Positions 19,460 through 27,392 of a stretch of 64,000 nt of DNA are shown one piece after another (position 1 is the stretch's first letter; each line of letters starts with the position of its first letter). The translations under genes and the position numbers were made by a program. The stretch is from CAVZRC01 sp963777695. Its GTDB lineage: Bacteria > Planctomycetota > Planctomycetia > Isosphaerales > Isosphaeraceae. Under the pieces are notes generated by a model. The model was not told where the DNA came from, ran no database searches, and saw nothing but the letters and a program-made list of their open reading frames with translations. The stretch lies in contig CAVZRC010000003.1 in NCBI GenBank assembly GCA_963777695.1, positions 4,898,001 to 4,962,000 of the forward strand. The letters are read 5' to 3'.

Positions 19460-19515
19460 CGCACTCCCGCGTGGGACGGGGACCATCCCTGGCCACGCCG
19501 ATCTGAGACGACCCC

Positions 19516-21758
19516 ATGAGTATAGGCAAGCGTCGTCCGAAACTCTCTCGGGCCCATCTCCGGCCCTCGGCGGCTACAGTCTCCCTGAAGATGGATCGCC
19601 AGGCGCGCCAGCGTACACAAGCGGCGCTCCTGGGTCTGGTCGCGGCCTCCCTGGCGGCGACCGCGATCCTCGTCCACGGCTCCGGGCCGCCGTTCACCTA
19701 CCGGATCGGCGAACGTCCCGACCGCGAGCTCCGCGTGAACGTCGCGGAATTCCACATCCGCAACCAGACCAAGACCAGCAACGAGCGGCAGGCCGCCGCC
19801 GATCAGGTCGCTCCGGTGATGCTCAACGATCCGGCACCGATCCGCGAGCTGAGCGACGGCCTCGACGACCTGACGGCGACGATCGCCAAGACGGCCCGAT
19901 TCGAAGAGATCCGCGACAACGTCCGCGCCACCTGGGGGCTGCGGGCCGACGTCTTCGTCGAACTCAAGGCCGCCACCGACACGCCGGAGCGGCGCGACAC
20001 CCTCCAGGCCCAGGTCGCCGCCGCGTTCCAGCCGCTGATCCGCGACGGCGTGCTCGGCGCCGGCACGCTGCCTCCCAACGAGGAATCGAGCCGGATCCTG
20101 TCGATCCGGCGGCAGGGAGAGCCCCTCTCGGCCGCGCGGCTGGTCGCCCGCGATCGGGTCGTCCCCGAGCGGATGGCCAAACCCGACGGGGCGGTCTGCC
20201 AGGAATTCTGCGGCGCCTTCACGTCGCCGCGAATCGGACAGATTGTCTTCGGCCTGATCGCCAATCGCCTCGACGCGACGCCGACGCTCGCCTACGACGC
20301 CGAGGCCACCGCATCGCTCCGCGAGGCGGCGCGGCGCAAGTCCACGACCATTACGACACGTTCACCCGCGGCGAGGTGCTCGTCGAGCAGGGCCAGGTGA
20401 TCGGCGAGGAACAGTTGATCCTGCTCCGCCTGGAACACGAGGCCGCGGTCAAGAGCCTTGGTTTCCGCGATCGCGCGCTCCGGGCCATCGGGATCCTCGT
20501 CCTGGTCACGGCGCTATTCGTGCTGACGGGGTACTACCTCTGCAAGCACGAGGGCCGCGCCATCCAGGATCCGCGTCGGATCGCCATGATCTGCGGGTTG
20601 GTGATCCTGGCGCTGGGCGTCGTCCGCGTCCTCGGCATGCAGACCTGGGATGCCGAGCTGGTCCCGGTCGCCATCGCGTCCATGATCATCGCGATCGCCT
20701 TCAACCCCAACTTCGCGCTGATGGTGACGTTCGCCCTGTCGATACTGACCTGCATCGCGCTGGGGACCGGCATCCCGCATTTCCTCGTCGTCATGGGCGG
20801 GACCGCCGCGGGCGTCCTCACCCTGACCGAGGTCCGCACCCGCACCAAGCTGATCAAGGTCGGCGCCACGGCCTCGCTCACCTATTTCCTGCTGACCTGG
20901 GCCACCGGCTTCTGGCAAGACCAGCCGATGGACCTGGTCCGCAGCGACAGCTTCTGGCGTGCCGGCTGGGGCCTGATGGCCGGCTTCTTCCTCGGCGGCA
21001 GCCTGCCGTTCCTCGAGGGTGCCCTGGGGATCGTCACGGGCATCAGCCTGCTGGAGCTGGGCGACAACACCCACCCGCTGCTCCAGGAGCTGGTCCGTCG
21101 CGCCCCGGGCACACACAATCATTCGATCACGGTGGGTGCGATCGCCGAGGCGGCGGCCGAGCGGATCGGCGCCGATTCCTTGCTGGTGCGCATCGGTGCC
21201 TATTTTCACGACATCGGCAAGATGCTCAAGCCGCACTACTTCGTCGAGAACCAGGTCGGCTCGATCAACCGGCACGCCAAGCTGGCGCCGGCGATGAGCA
21301 CGCTGATCATCATCGGCCACGTGAAGGACGGCGTCGACCTGGGCCGCCAGCACCACCTCCCCGAGCCGATCATCGACCTGATCGAACAGCATCACGGGAC
21401 CACGCTGGTCGAGTATTTCTACTACGAGGCCAACCGACGCAATGGGAATAACCCCGACGCCTCCTCGGTGCCGGAGAGCGCCTTCCGCTACCCCGGCCCC
21501 AAGCCCCAGACCAAGGAGGCGGCCATCCTGATGGTCGCCGACGCCGTCGAGAGCGCCAGTCGGACGCTCTCGGACCCCGCCCCGGCCCGACTCGAGGGCC
21601 TGGTCAGCGAGCTCATCGACAAGCGGCTCCGCGACGGCCAGTTCGACGAATGCGGACTGACCCTCCTCGAGATCGCCGAGATCCGCGACTGCCTGATCAA
21701 GTCGCTGATCGGCATCTACCATGGGCGGGTCAAGTACCCCGAGCATCGGACGGCCTGA
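19516..21758 (+). CDS. pgpH: 7TM-HD phosphohydrolase, PgpH/YqfF family (one frameshift)
   Basis: A large membrane protein: one N-terminal TM helix, an extracytoplasmic 7TMR-HD sensor domain (residues about 60-280), about seven TM helices, then a cytoplasmic HD domain with 'GTHNHSITVGAIAEAAA' and 'GAYFHDIGKMLKPHYF'. PgpH-type enzymes degrade cyclic di-AMP in Firmicutes; the same activity in planctomycetes is inferred. The frame breaks at 20340: AAGTCC is present where AAGGTCC gives KVHDHYDTFTRGEVLVEQG, i.e. one missing G. The joined length of about 747 residues is normal for the family. Genomic position after phoH and before ybeY matches the widespread bacterial order. Confidence 0.88.
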
Positions 21759-21781
21759 CTCGAAGTCGAGAGCTCCCACGC

Positions 21782-21836
21782 AGGTCAGACTTTCCAGTCT
21801 AACCGGTCCGGAACGTCAGGTTGGAAAGCCTGACCT
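21782..21836. repeat. Imperfect hairpin repeat upstream of ybeY
   Basis: Left arm begins AGGTCAGACTTTCCAGTC and the right arm ends GGTTGGAAAGCCTGACCT. The two are imperfect inverted complements over about 22 bases around a short spacer. It matches the general 'CAGGCTTTCC...GGAAAGCCTG' intergenic hairpin type I associate with planctomycete genomes. It lies between pgpH and ybeY, ending 23 bp before the ybeY start. Confidence 0.6.
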
Positions 21837-21859
21837 CCTCTAATTGGCATAATTAACGA

Positions 21860-22489
21860 ATGGATACGATCGAGGTCGAGCTCAGCGATACCCAGGGCCA
21901 TCTGCGTATCGACCCGTCCGCGGTGGTCGACCTGGCACGCCGAGTGCTCATCGCAGAGGGTCGTCGGAGCGCCTCGATCTCGATCGCCCTGGTCGATGAG
22001 GCGTCTATCCACGCACTCAACCGCGTCCACTTGAGCCACGATTGGCCCACTGACGTGATCAGCTTCACACTGTCGGACCCCGATGAGCTTATCCTGGCCG
22101 GCGAGCTGGTCGTCTCCGCCGAGATGGCCGTCGCGGCGGCCGCCGAGGACGGCGTGACGCCGCGGGATGAGCTGGCGCTCTATATTGTCCACGGCCTGTT
22201 GCACCTTTGCGGCTATGACGACTCGACCGGGGCGGACGCGGCGGAAATGCGTCGGCGTGAGGACGAAATCTTGACACAGTTCGGATATACGAATCCGTGG
22301 AGAGTGGGGAGTGGAGAGTGGGGAGTGGGCAGCGATCGGATTCACGAGACGGGCAAGGTTGCGGCCGAGCCATGGGAAGTCGATAGCGGGGAGGAGAGGA
22401 TGAGTCCATCCGCCCCGATCTTCTCGCCTGACTGCCCACTGCCCACCGACCACTCCCCACTCCTCCAGGATCGGGGGGCTTGCCCGTGA
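21860..22489 (+). CDS. ybeY: YbeY endoribonuclease with repeat-derived C-terminal extension
   Basis: Residues 1-147 match YbeY, the single-strand endoribonuclease for 16S rRNA 3'-end maturation and ribosome quality control. Visible are 'HLSHDWPTDVISFTLSD' and the metal motif HGLLHLCGYDD. The third metal ligand, normally His in GYDH, is Asp here. After GYTNP (about residue 146) the protein continues about 63 residues through a G/S/W-rich and P/S-rich tail encoded by the inverted-repeat element at 22297-22466. This tail has no counterpart in YbeY proteins (usually 150-180 aa) and is probably a read-through product of the insertion. The stop overlaps the next start by 10 bases. Confidence 0.88.
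   Translation: MDTIEVELSDTQGHLRIDPSAVVDLARRVLIAEGRRSASISIALVDEASIHALNRVHLSHDWPTDVISFTLSDPDELILAGELVVSAEMAVAAAAEDGVTPRDELALYIVHGLLHLCGYDDSTGADAAEMRRREDEILTQFGYTNPWRVGSGEWGVGSDRIHETGKVAAEPWEVDSGEERMSPSAPIFSPDCPLPTDHSPLLQDRGACP
22297..22466. repeat. Inverted-repeat element with G/A-rich arms inside the ybeY 3' end
   Basis: The left arm (22297-22332) is a tandem of GTGGAGAGTGGGGA-type units. The right arm (22431-22466) is the C/T-rich complement, with GCCCACT, CACTCCCC and ACTCCTCC units. The reverse complement of the right arm aligns with the left with several mismatches. About 98 bp lie between the arms. It could fold into a long stem-loop in the mRNA between ybeY and the CorC gene. Confidence 0.65.
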
Positions 22490-23778
22490 TCGCATTGAAC
22501 GTGGCCGGAATCCTGGCGGTGGGCCTGTCCGTCCTGGCGTTGCATCTCTATGCGATCGCGCTGACCAAGGCACTCCGGTCGTATTCGCCGAGCCTCCTGG
22601 AGGAACGTTGCCGCGAGCGGGGCCGGCCCGATCGAGCCGATGAGGTGGCGCATCTCGATCAACGGACCGAGCGCAGCGCCGAGACGCTGGCCGTCTTGAC
22701 CGGACTGCTCCTCTCGGCCCTGGTCGGGATGGGCGTCTGCCAGTTGGCGACTCCGCCGCGAGTCGAATGGCTGCTCTTGATGGTCCTGACGATCGGGCTG
22801 CTGGGGTATGTCCTGGCCGGGGTGATCGGCAAGGTCTTCGCCGAGTCGATCATCGACGTCACCTGGCCGGCCTCGGGCCTGATCCGCGCCCTGGCGCTGC
22901 CGCTGACGTTCGGACTCCGCCAGGTCGAGTGGCTCGTGGAATGGTCCGCCGGACGCCTGGAGACCCCCCATCGCCCCGCGAGCGTCGAAGTCGAGATCCC
23001 CAGCGAGGAAGAAGTCTCGGAGGACGACGAGCCGGAGCTGCCCGAGTCGGCCCGTGAGCTGCTCCAGCATGCCGTCGAGCTGACGCGGAGAGACGTATCC
23101 GAGATCATGACGCCTCGGCCGCTGATCTCGACCCTGCCCGCGACGGTCACCGCCGAGGTCGCGGCCGCTACCTTCCGACAGACGGGCCTGAGCCGCATCC
23201 CGATCTTCGGCGCCAATCACGACGACATCGTGGGCATTCTCTACGTCAAGGATCTCTTCGCCCGCATGATCGAGGTCAAGAGCCTGTCTGCGGTCAATCC
23301 TCGCAAACTGGTCCGGCCCGCCTATTTCGTGCCGGAGACCAAGAACGCCTTCGAGCTCCTGGAAGAGCTCCGCACCCAGCGCCGACAGATCGCGATCGTC
23401 CTGGATGAATACGGAGGCGTGGCGGGACTCGTCACGCTGGAGGACATGCTCGAGGAGCTGGTCGGCACGATCGACGACGAGCACGACATCCCCACCCCGG
23501 ACGACCCGATCCGCGAGCTGGGCGATTCGCGATACGAGGTCGACGCGACCTTGCCGGTCGAAGCCCTCAACGAACGGCTGGGTCTGCATCTGCCCACCGA
23601 CGCCGAATACCTGACCGTCGGCGGCCTGGCGTTCCACGCCCTGGGACGCGTCCCCGAGCCGGGCGATACCTTCAGCATGGACGGCGTCCTGTTCAACGTC
23701 GTCGAGGTTGCCGACCATCGCATCCGCCGGGTCCTCGTTGACCTCCAAGGCGCCGCAACGGTGCGGACGGCATCCTGA
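22480..23778 (+). CDS. HlyC/CorC family membrane transporter-associated CBS protein
   Basis: 432 residues beginning TTG 22480 (GTG 22486 is an alternative). Three or four N-terminal TM helices (DUF21-like region, residues 1-130) are followed by a paired CBS domain ('EIMTPRPLISTLPA', 'SRIPIFGANHDDIVGILYVKD', 'IAIVLDEYGGVAGLVTLEDM') and a C-terminal CorC_HlyC domain ('YLTVGGLAFHALGRVPEPGD'). This is the family of CorC/TlyC/CNNM-type Mg2+/Co2+ homeostasis proteins. It directly follows ybeY with a 10-base overlap, as in many bacteria, so it belongs to the same operon. Confidence 0.9.
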   Translation: MPVIALNVAGILAVGLSVLALHLYAIALTKALRSYSPSLLEERCRERGRPDRADEVAHLDQRTERSAETLAVLTGLLLSALVGMGVCQLATPPRVEWLLLMVLTIGLLGYVLAGVIGKVFAESIIDVTWPASGLIRALALPLTFGLRQVEWLVEWSAGRLETPHRPASVEVEIPSEEEVSEDDEPELPESARELLQHAVELTRRDVSEIMTPRPLISTLPATVTAEVAAATFRQTGLSRIPIFGANHDDIVGILYVKDLFARMIEVKSLSAVNPRKLVRPAYFVPETKNAFELLEELRTQRRQIAIVLDEYGGVAGLVTLEDMLEELVGTIDDEHDIPTPDDPIRELGDSRYEVDATLPVEALNERLGLHLPTDAEYLTVGGLAFHALGRVPEPGDTFSMDGVLFNVVEVADHRIRRVLVDLQGAATVRTAS

Positions 23779-23850
23779 TCGGGGCATCGTCCGGTCGCCT
23801 CTCTTGATCGTGTGGATACGTACCAGAGACTCGCCGGATAGAGTCTCCGA

Positions 23851-24234
23851 TCAATTCCGGATGATCCTATCATGGACCCATGTCACAAACGTCTCACGGT
23901 CCAGATCACCGGCCGCCAATTGCAGGAAAATCGACTCCCGTTCGTCGATCGATGCCTTGATCGTGTAGCCGTTGCGGCTCAGGAACATCATCATGGCCGC
24001 GTAGCCCGTTCGCTTATTGCCGTCCGCGAAGGGATGGTTCATCACCAGCGAGAAAGCCAATGCCGCCGCCTTGTCGGCCGGCTCTGGATAGAGATCCTTG
24101 CCACCGAAACCGGCACGCGGCTGGGCCACCGCCGAATCGAGTAGGCCCAGATCCCGCACGCCCGGATCGCCGCCGGATTGGTCGATCACGCGGGCATGGA
24201 TTCGGAGTACCAGTTCGACGCTGAGGTACTTCAT
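23851..24234 (-). CDS. doc: Doc/Fic family toxin
   Basis: 127 residues with the Fic/Doc active-site motif NHPFADGNKRTGYAA (HPFxDGNKR). This fits the death-on-curing group, which phosphorylates EF-Tu in phage P1; full-length Fic AMPylators are usually longer. Its start overlaps the stop of the upstream gene by four bases (ATGA at 24231-24234), the expected antitoxin-toxin coupling. It is convergent with the CorC gene (72 bp apart). Confidence 0.88.
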   Translation of the reverse strand: MKYLSVELVLRIHARVIDQSGGDPGVRDLGLLDSAVAQPRAGFGGKDLYPEPADKAAALAFSLVMNHPFADGNKRTGYAAMMMFLSRNGYTIKASIDERESIFLQLAAGDLDRETFVTWVHDRIIRN

Positions 24235-24689
24235 TGTGCAAGACGACGGAACAACTCGGCGTCCCTCTCGAGCATCGCCTCGAGCTCGGCCTCGAAAGCC
24301 TCGTCGTCTTCGTCGTCACCCTCATCCTCGGGAGGGACATCGGCGCCGCTGTGATACCGGATCAGGGGGTCGAATTCCTTGCGGTGTTCTTCGGCGTACG
24401 CGAAAGCCAGGTCGAGGCCCTCGGGTGTCAGCGTTGGGAAGAGTTTGAACTGTGAAGCCGGGCTACAGCCGGCGCGGCGGGCCATCTCCAGCCGCCAGAT
24501 AGGGAGGTCGCACCCTTCCAAGTAGGCCTCGCCATCGCGAAAGACGACCCGGGGTCCATCACCTCGGCCCTCAGCCTTCTGCGTGGCACCCGATTCCTTC
24601 ACCAAGGATGATCCCTCGGCGGAGAATGCCGGGACGAGCTCGGCCGGCTTGTCCGTCGGGACAGGGAATGTTTCGGGTGGTTTATTCAT
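24231..24689 (-). CDS. Probable antitoxin with DUF433-like region, partner of Doc
   Basis: 152 residues. The middle (about 55-110) has 'LPIWRLEMARRAGCSPAS' and 'FPTLTPEGLDLAFAYAEEH', resembling the DUF433 antitoxin fold that reads 'P-x-L-x-x-x-x-x-x-A-L-x-Y'. A very acidic linker and a helix (EAELEAMLERDAELFRRLAQ) at the C-terminus would suit toxin neutralisation. It lies immediately upstream of and overlaps doc. The family assignment is by pattern only; pairing with a Doc toxin is supported by position. Confidence 0.65.
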   Translation of the reverse strand: MNKPPETFPVPTDKPAELVPAFSAEGSSLVKESGATQKAEGRGDGPRVVFRDGEAYLEGCDLPIWRLEMARRAGCSPASQFKLFPTLTPEGLDLAFAYAEEHRKEFDPLIRYHSGADVPPEDEGDDEDDEAFEAELEAMLERDAELFRRLAQ

Positions 24690-24805
24690 ATCGGTCTCCT
24701 CGATCGCGATGGCCGTCCGGCATCCTCGCTTCCATGGTGATCTTATGACCCGGTCGCGATTCCGGCAAGTTCATCGGCCTGCGACCGGCCATCCATCGAG
24801 CCACG

Positions 24806-26185
24806 CTACAGGATGAACCGGCTGAGGTCTTCATCCTTCGAGAGGGCTTCGAGGCGCTCGCGGACCAGGGCCTCGTCGATGATGACGTGCTTCTCCTCGC
24901 GATCGGGGGCGTTGAAGCTGAGATCCTCGACGACGCGCTCCAGGAGCGTATGAAGCCGACGAGCGCCGATGTTCTGGGTCGATCGATTCACCTGGAAGGC
25001 CAGGTCGGCCATCACCTCGATGGCGGCGTCGGCGAACTCGAGCGTGATCCCCTCGGTGGAGAGGAGTGCCTGATATTGGCGGATCAGCGAGACTCGAGGT
25101 TCGCGGAGGATCCGCGCGAAATCGTCGCGGGTCAGGTCGTGCATCTCGACGCGGATCGGGAACCGGCCCTGGAGCTCGGGCATCAGGTCCGACGGCTTGG
25201 AGCGGTGGAACGCCCCGGCGGCGATGAACAGGATGTAGTCGGTCTTGACCGGCCCGTGCTTGGTGTTGACGGTCGTCCCCTCGACGATCGGCAGCAGGTC
25301 GCGCTGGACGCCCTGGCGCGAGACGTCCGGGCCTCGGCTAGAACCCTCGTCGCTGGTGACCTTGTCGATCTCGTCGATGAAGACGATGCCCGACTCCTCG
25401 GTGAGGGTGACCGCGGCCTGGCTGATCTTCTCGGGGTCGATCAGGCCCTCGACCTCCTGCTGGAGCAGGATCGGCCGCGCCTGCCGGATCGTCAACCGAC
25501 GCGTCTGGGTCGGCTTGGGCATGATCTTCTCGAACATATTCTGGAGATCCATCTCCATCTGCTCGAAATTGCCGGCGCCCAGGATCGAGACTGGCGCCAT
25601 CGACCGGCCGGGGAATGTGATCTCGACCTCGCGGTCGTCGAGCTCGCCGGCGGCCAGGCGGGTGCGCATCTTGTCTCGCGACCGCTGTCGACGGTCGGTG
25701 GCCTCTCCTGACGGCGGCGATTCGCCTTCCGGCCAGGGCGTCGCGGGGGTCGATGGCGGCAGGAGGAGGTCGAGCAGCCGCTGCTCGACCCGGACCTTGG
25801 CCTGCTCCTCCACTCGCTGACGCTCGGAGTTGCGCACCAGGACGATCGCCGCCTCGACCAGGTCGCGGATGAGGCCCTCGACGTCCCGGCCGACGTAGCC
25901 GACCTCGGTGTACTTGGTCGCCTCGGCCTTCACGAACGGGGCGCCGACGAGCATGGCCAGCCGTCGGGCGATCTCCGTCTTGCCGACGCCGGTCGGCCCG
26001 ATCAGCATGATGTTCTTGGGCGTCACCTGCTGGCGGACGTCCTCGGCGAGCTGGCGTCGCCGCCAACGATTCCGCAGGGCGATCGCCACGGCGCGCTTGG
26101 CGTCGGCCTGTCCCACGATGTCGCGATCCAGCTCGGCGACGATCTGCCGTGGGGTCAACTCGCGCTCTTGCTCGTGGTCTGACAC
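24806..26185 (-). CDS. hslU: HslU, ATPase subunit of the HslVU protease
   Basis: 459 residues; the start is GTG 26185 with GGAGG just upstream, beginning VSDHEQERELTPRQIVAELD. Walker A IGPTGVGKTEIARRLA, the GYVGRDVEGLIRDL pore-loop region, Walker B 'SGIVFIDEIDKV' and the sensor region near 'NRSTQNIGARRLHT' are all present. It ends in EDLSRFIL, the conserved C-terminal peptide that docks into and activates HslV. It overlaps the 3' end of hslV by 31 bp, so the two are coupled. Unfolds substrates for the HslV peptidase in the cytoplasm. Confidence 0.97.
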   Translation of the reverse strand: MSDHEQERELTPRQIVAELDRDIVGQADAKRAVAIALRNRWRRRQLAEDVRQQVTPKNIMLIGPTGVGKTEIARRLAMLVGAPFVKAEATKYTEVGYVGRDVEGLIRDLVEAAIVLVRNSERQRVEEQAKVRVEQRLLDLLLPPSTPATPWPEGESPPSGEATDRRQRSRDKMRTRLAAGELDDREVEITFPGRSMAPVSILGAGNFEQMEMDLQNMFEKIMPKPTQTRRLTIRQARPILLQQEVEGLIDPEKISQAAVTLTEESGIVFIDEIDKVTSDEGSSRGPDVSRQGVQRDLLPIVEGTTVNTKHGPVKTDYILFIAAGAFHRSKPSDLMPELQGRFPIRVEMHDLTRDDFARILREPRVSLIRQYQALLSTEGITLEFADAAIEVMADLAFQVNRSTQNIGARRLHTLLERVVEDLSFNAPDREEKHVIIDEALVRERLEALSKDEDLSRFIL

Positions 26186-26715
26186 GGCAGTTCCTCCACC
26201 GTCAGGTTCAAGTTCGTGTAGATGTCGATCCCGCCCGCGATCGCCAGCGACTCGCGGACGATCTCGGCGGCCGAGAGCCCCGAGTGGCCGATCAGCGCCC
26301 GGGCCGCCGCCAGGGCGTAGCCGCCGCCCGAGCCGGTCGCCAGGATGCCGTCGCTCGGCTGGATCACGTCGCCCGAGCCGGTCAGCATCAGGCTGTACCG
26401 CGAGTCGACCACGACCAGCACCGCCTCGAGCCGCCGCAGCATCCGGTCGGTCCGCCAGAGCTTGGCCAGCTCGGTCGCCGCCCTGGGCACGTTGTTGGGA
26501 TAGTCCTTCAGCTTCCCCTCGAACCGCTCCAGGAGCGCGAACCCGTCGGCCGCCGAGCCGGCGAACCCGACCAGGACCTGGCCTTCGAGCAGCTTGCGGA
26601 TCTTGACCGCATCGGACTTCATGACCTGCGTCCCGAGCGTGACCTGGCCATCCCCCCCGATCGCCACCCGGTCTCCCTTGCGCACCGATAGGATCGTCGT
26701 CGCGTGCCAGCTCAA
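26155..26715 (-). CDS. hslV: HslV, peptidase subunit of the HslVU protease
   Basis: 186 residues beginning MSWHATTILSVRKGDRVA. The catalytic N-terminal Thr is exposed after removal of a five-residue leader (Thr6), followed by 'GGDGQVTLGTQVMKSDAVK', 'VGFAGSAADGFALLERFE' and 'WRTDRMLRRLEAVLVV', all diagnostic of HslV (ClpQ). Forms the two stacked hexamers of the HslVU protease with the product of the overlapping downstream hslU. Confidence 0.96.
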   Translation of the reverse strand: MSWHATTILSVRKGDRVAIGGDGQVTLGTQVMKSDAVKIRKLLEGQVLVGFAGSAADGFALLERFEGKLKDYPNNVPRAATELAKLWRTDRMLRRLEAVLVVVDSRYSLMLTGSGDVIQPSDGILATGSGGGYALAAARALIGHSGLSAAEIVRESLAIAGGIDIYTNLNLTVEELPCQTTSKSAS

Positions 26716-26914
26716 CAGGAGTCTCCTTCAGCAATCCGAGGCCCTGGGACTCGTTCGTCTCATCTCAATCGGACGACCGAGGCCCGCGCGATCGCCCCTT
26801 TGCTCGCATGTGGTCTTAACCAGAGGATAATCTCGTGGAGGGAAAAATGCCAAGCGGGACGGGGTTTCGATCCGGTCTTGCCTCGCGGAACACCACCATC
26901 AGACGAGATCGTAA

Positions 26915-26948
26915 CCCGTGACCACGGTCGTGAGACCGTGGTCACGGG
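26915..26948. repeat. Perfect 15-bp palindromic hairpin
   Basis: Arms CCCGTGACCACGGTC (26915-26929) and GACCGTGGTCACGGG (26934-26948) with a GTGA loop, in the 494-bp gap (26716-27209) upstream of hslV and the cytochrome gene. The motif CGTGACCACGGTCGTG is shared with the hairpin at 8027-8056, so these are two members of one intergenic palindrome family. Apart from this the gap holds no recognisable gene. Confidence 0.75.
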
Positions 26949-27209
26949 CTTCGAGGTCGATCCGTCCAGAGGCGTCGGCAGGATTGCAACAAGCGGGCCT
27001 TGCCTATCCGGCCCCGAGTCCGCGGGGGCGCCAAAATGATCCAACAGTCATATCGCCGAAAACGAGCGAATTAAAAGACGTCAAGAATCTTGATGGGGCT
27101 TGGAATCCGCGCACGATTGAGATTAAAATTACGCGCTTCGTCGAGCGGATGCGCCCTCGACGCCCGAGGAACCAGCCTGGGGTGGTTCGTCAATGATCGG
27201 GATACACAC

Positions 27210-27338
27210 ATGGACCGCGCGCCCACATCCCTCTCCGCGCCCCGGACGCCTCGAAGCCTGAGGCTCCGTCGCCTGTCACTGGTCTCGATGGTGGTGGCCT
27301 CCTCCCTGGCCATACTCGTATGGGACACGTCGCGCTAA
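27210..27338 (+). other. Signal-anchor-like segment in frame with the cytochrome, ended by a TAA
   Basis: From ATG 27210 the frame encodes a basic N-region and a hydrophobic stretch (RRLSLVSMVVASSLAILVW), then a stop TAA at 27336-27338. The frame is identical to that of the multiheme cytochrome gene, and there is no other stop before its first CxxCH. A secreted multiheme cytochrome requires such a signal, so this is likely its true 5' end, interrupted either by a real nonsense mutation or by a base error. Confidence 0.55.
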
Positions 27339-27392
27339 AATTATGCTCACAAAATCATAGGATGTTCGCCTTATCTCAATACGCGATCGGGA

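Noticed and set aside
22289..22489. A novel domain at the C-terminus of YbeY
   Set aside because: The residues follow the repeat units of an inverted-repeat DNA element, so a domain is unlikely.
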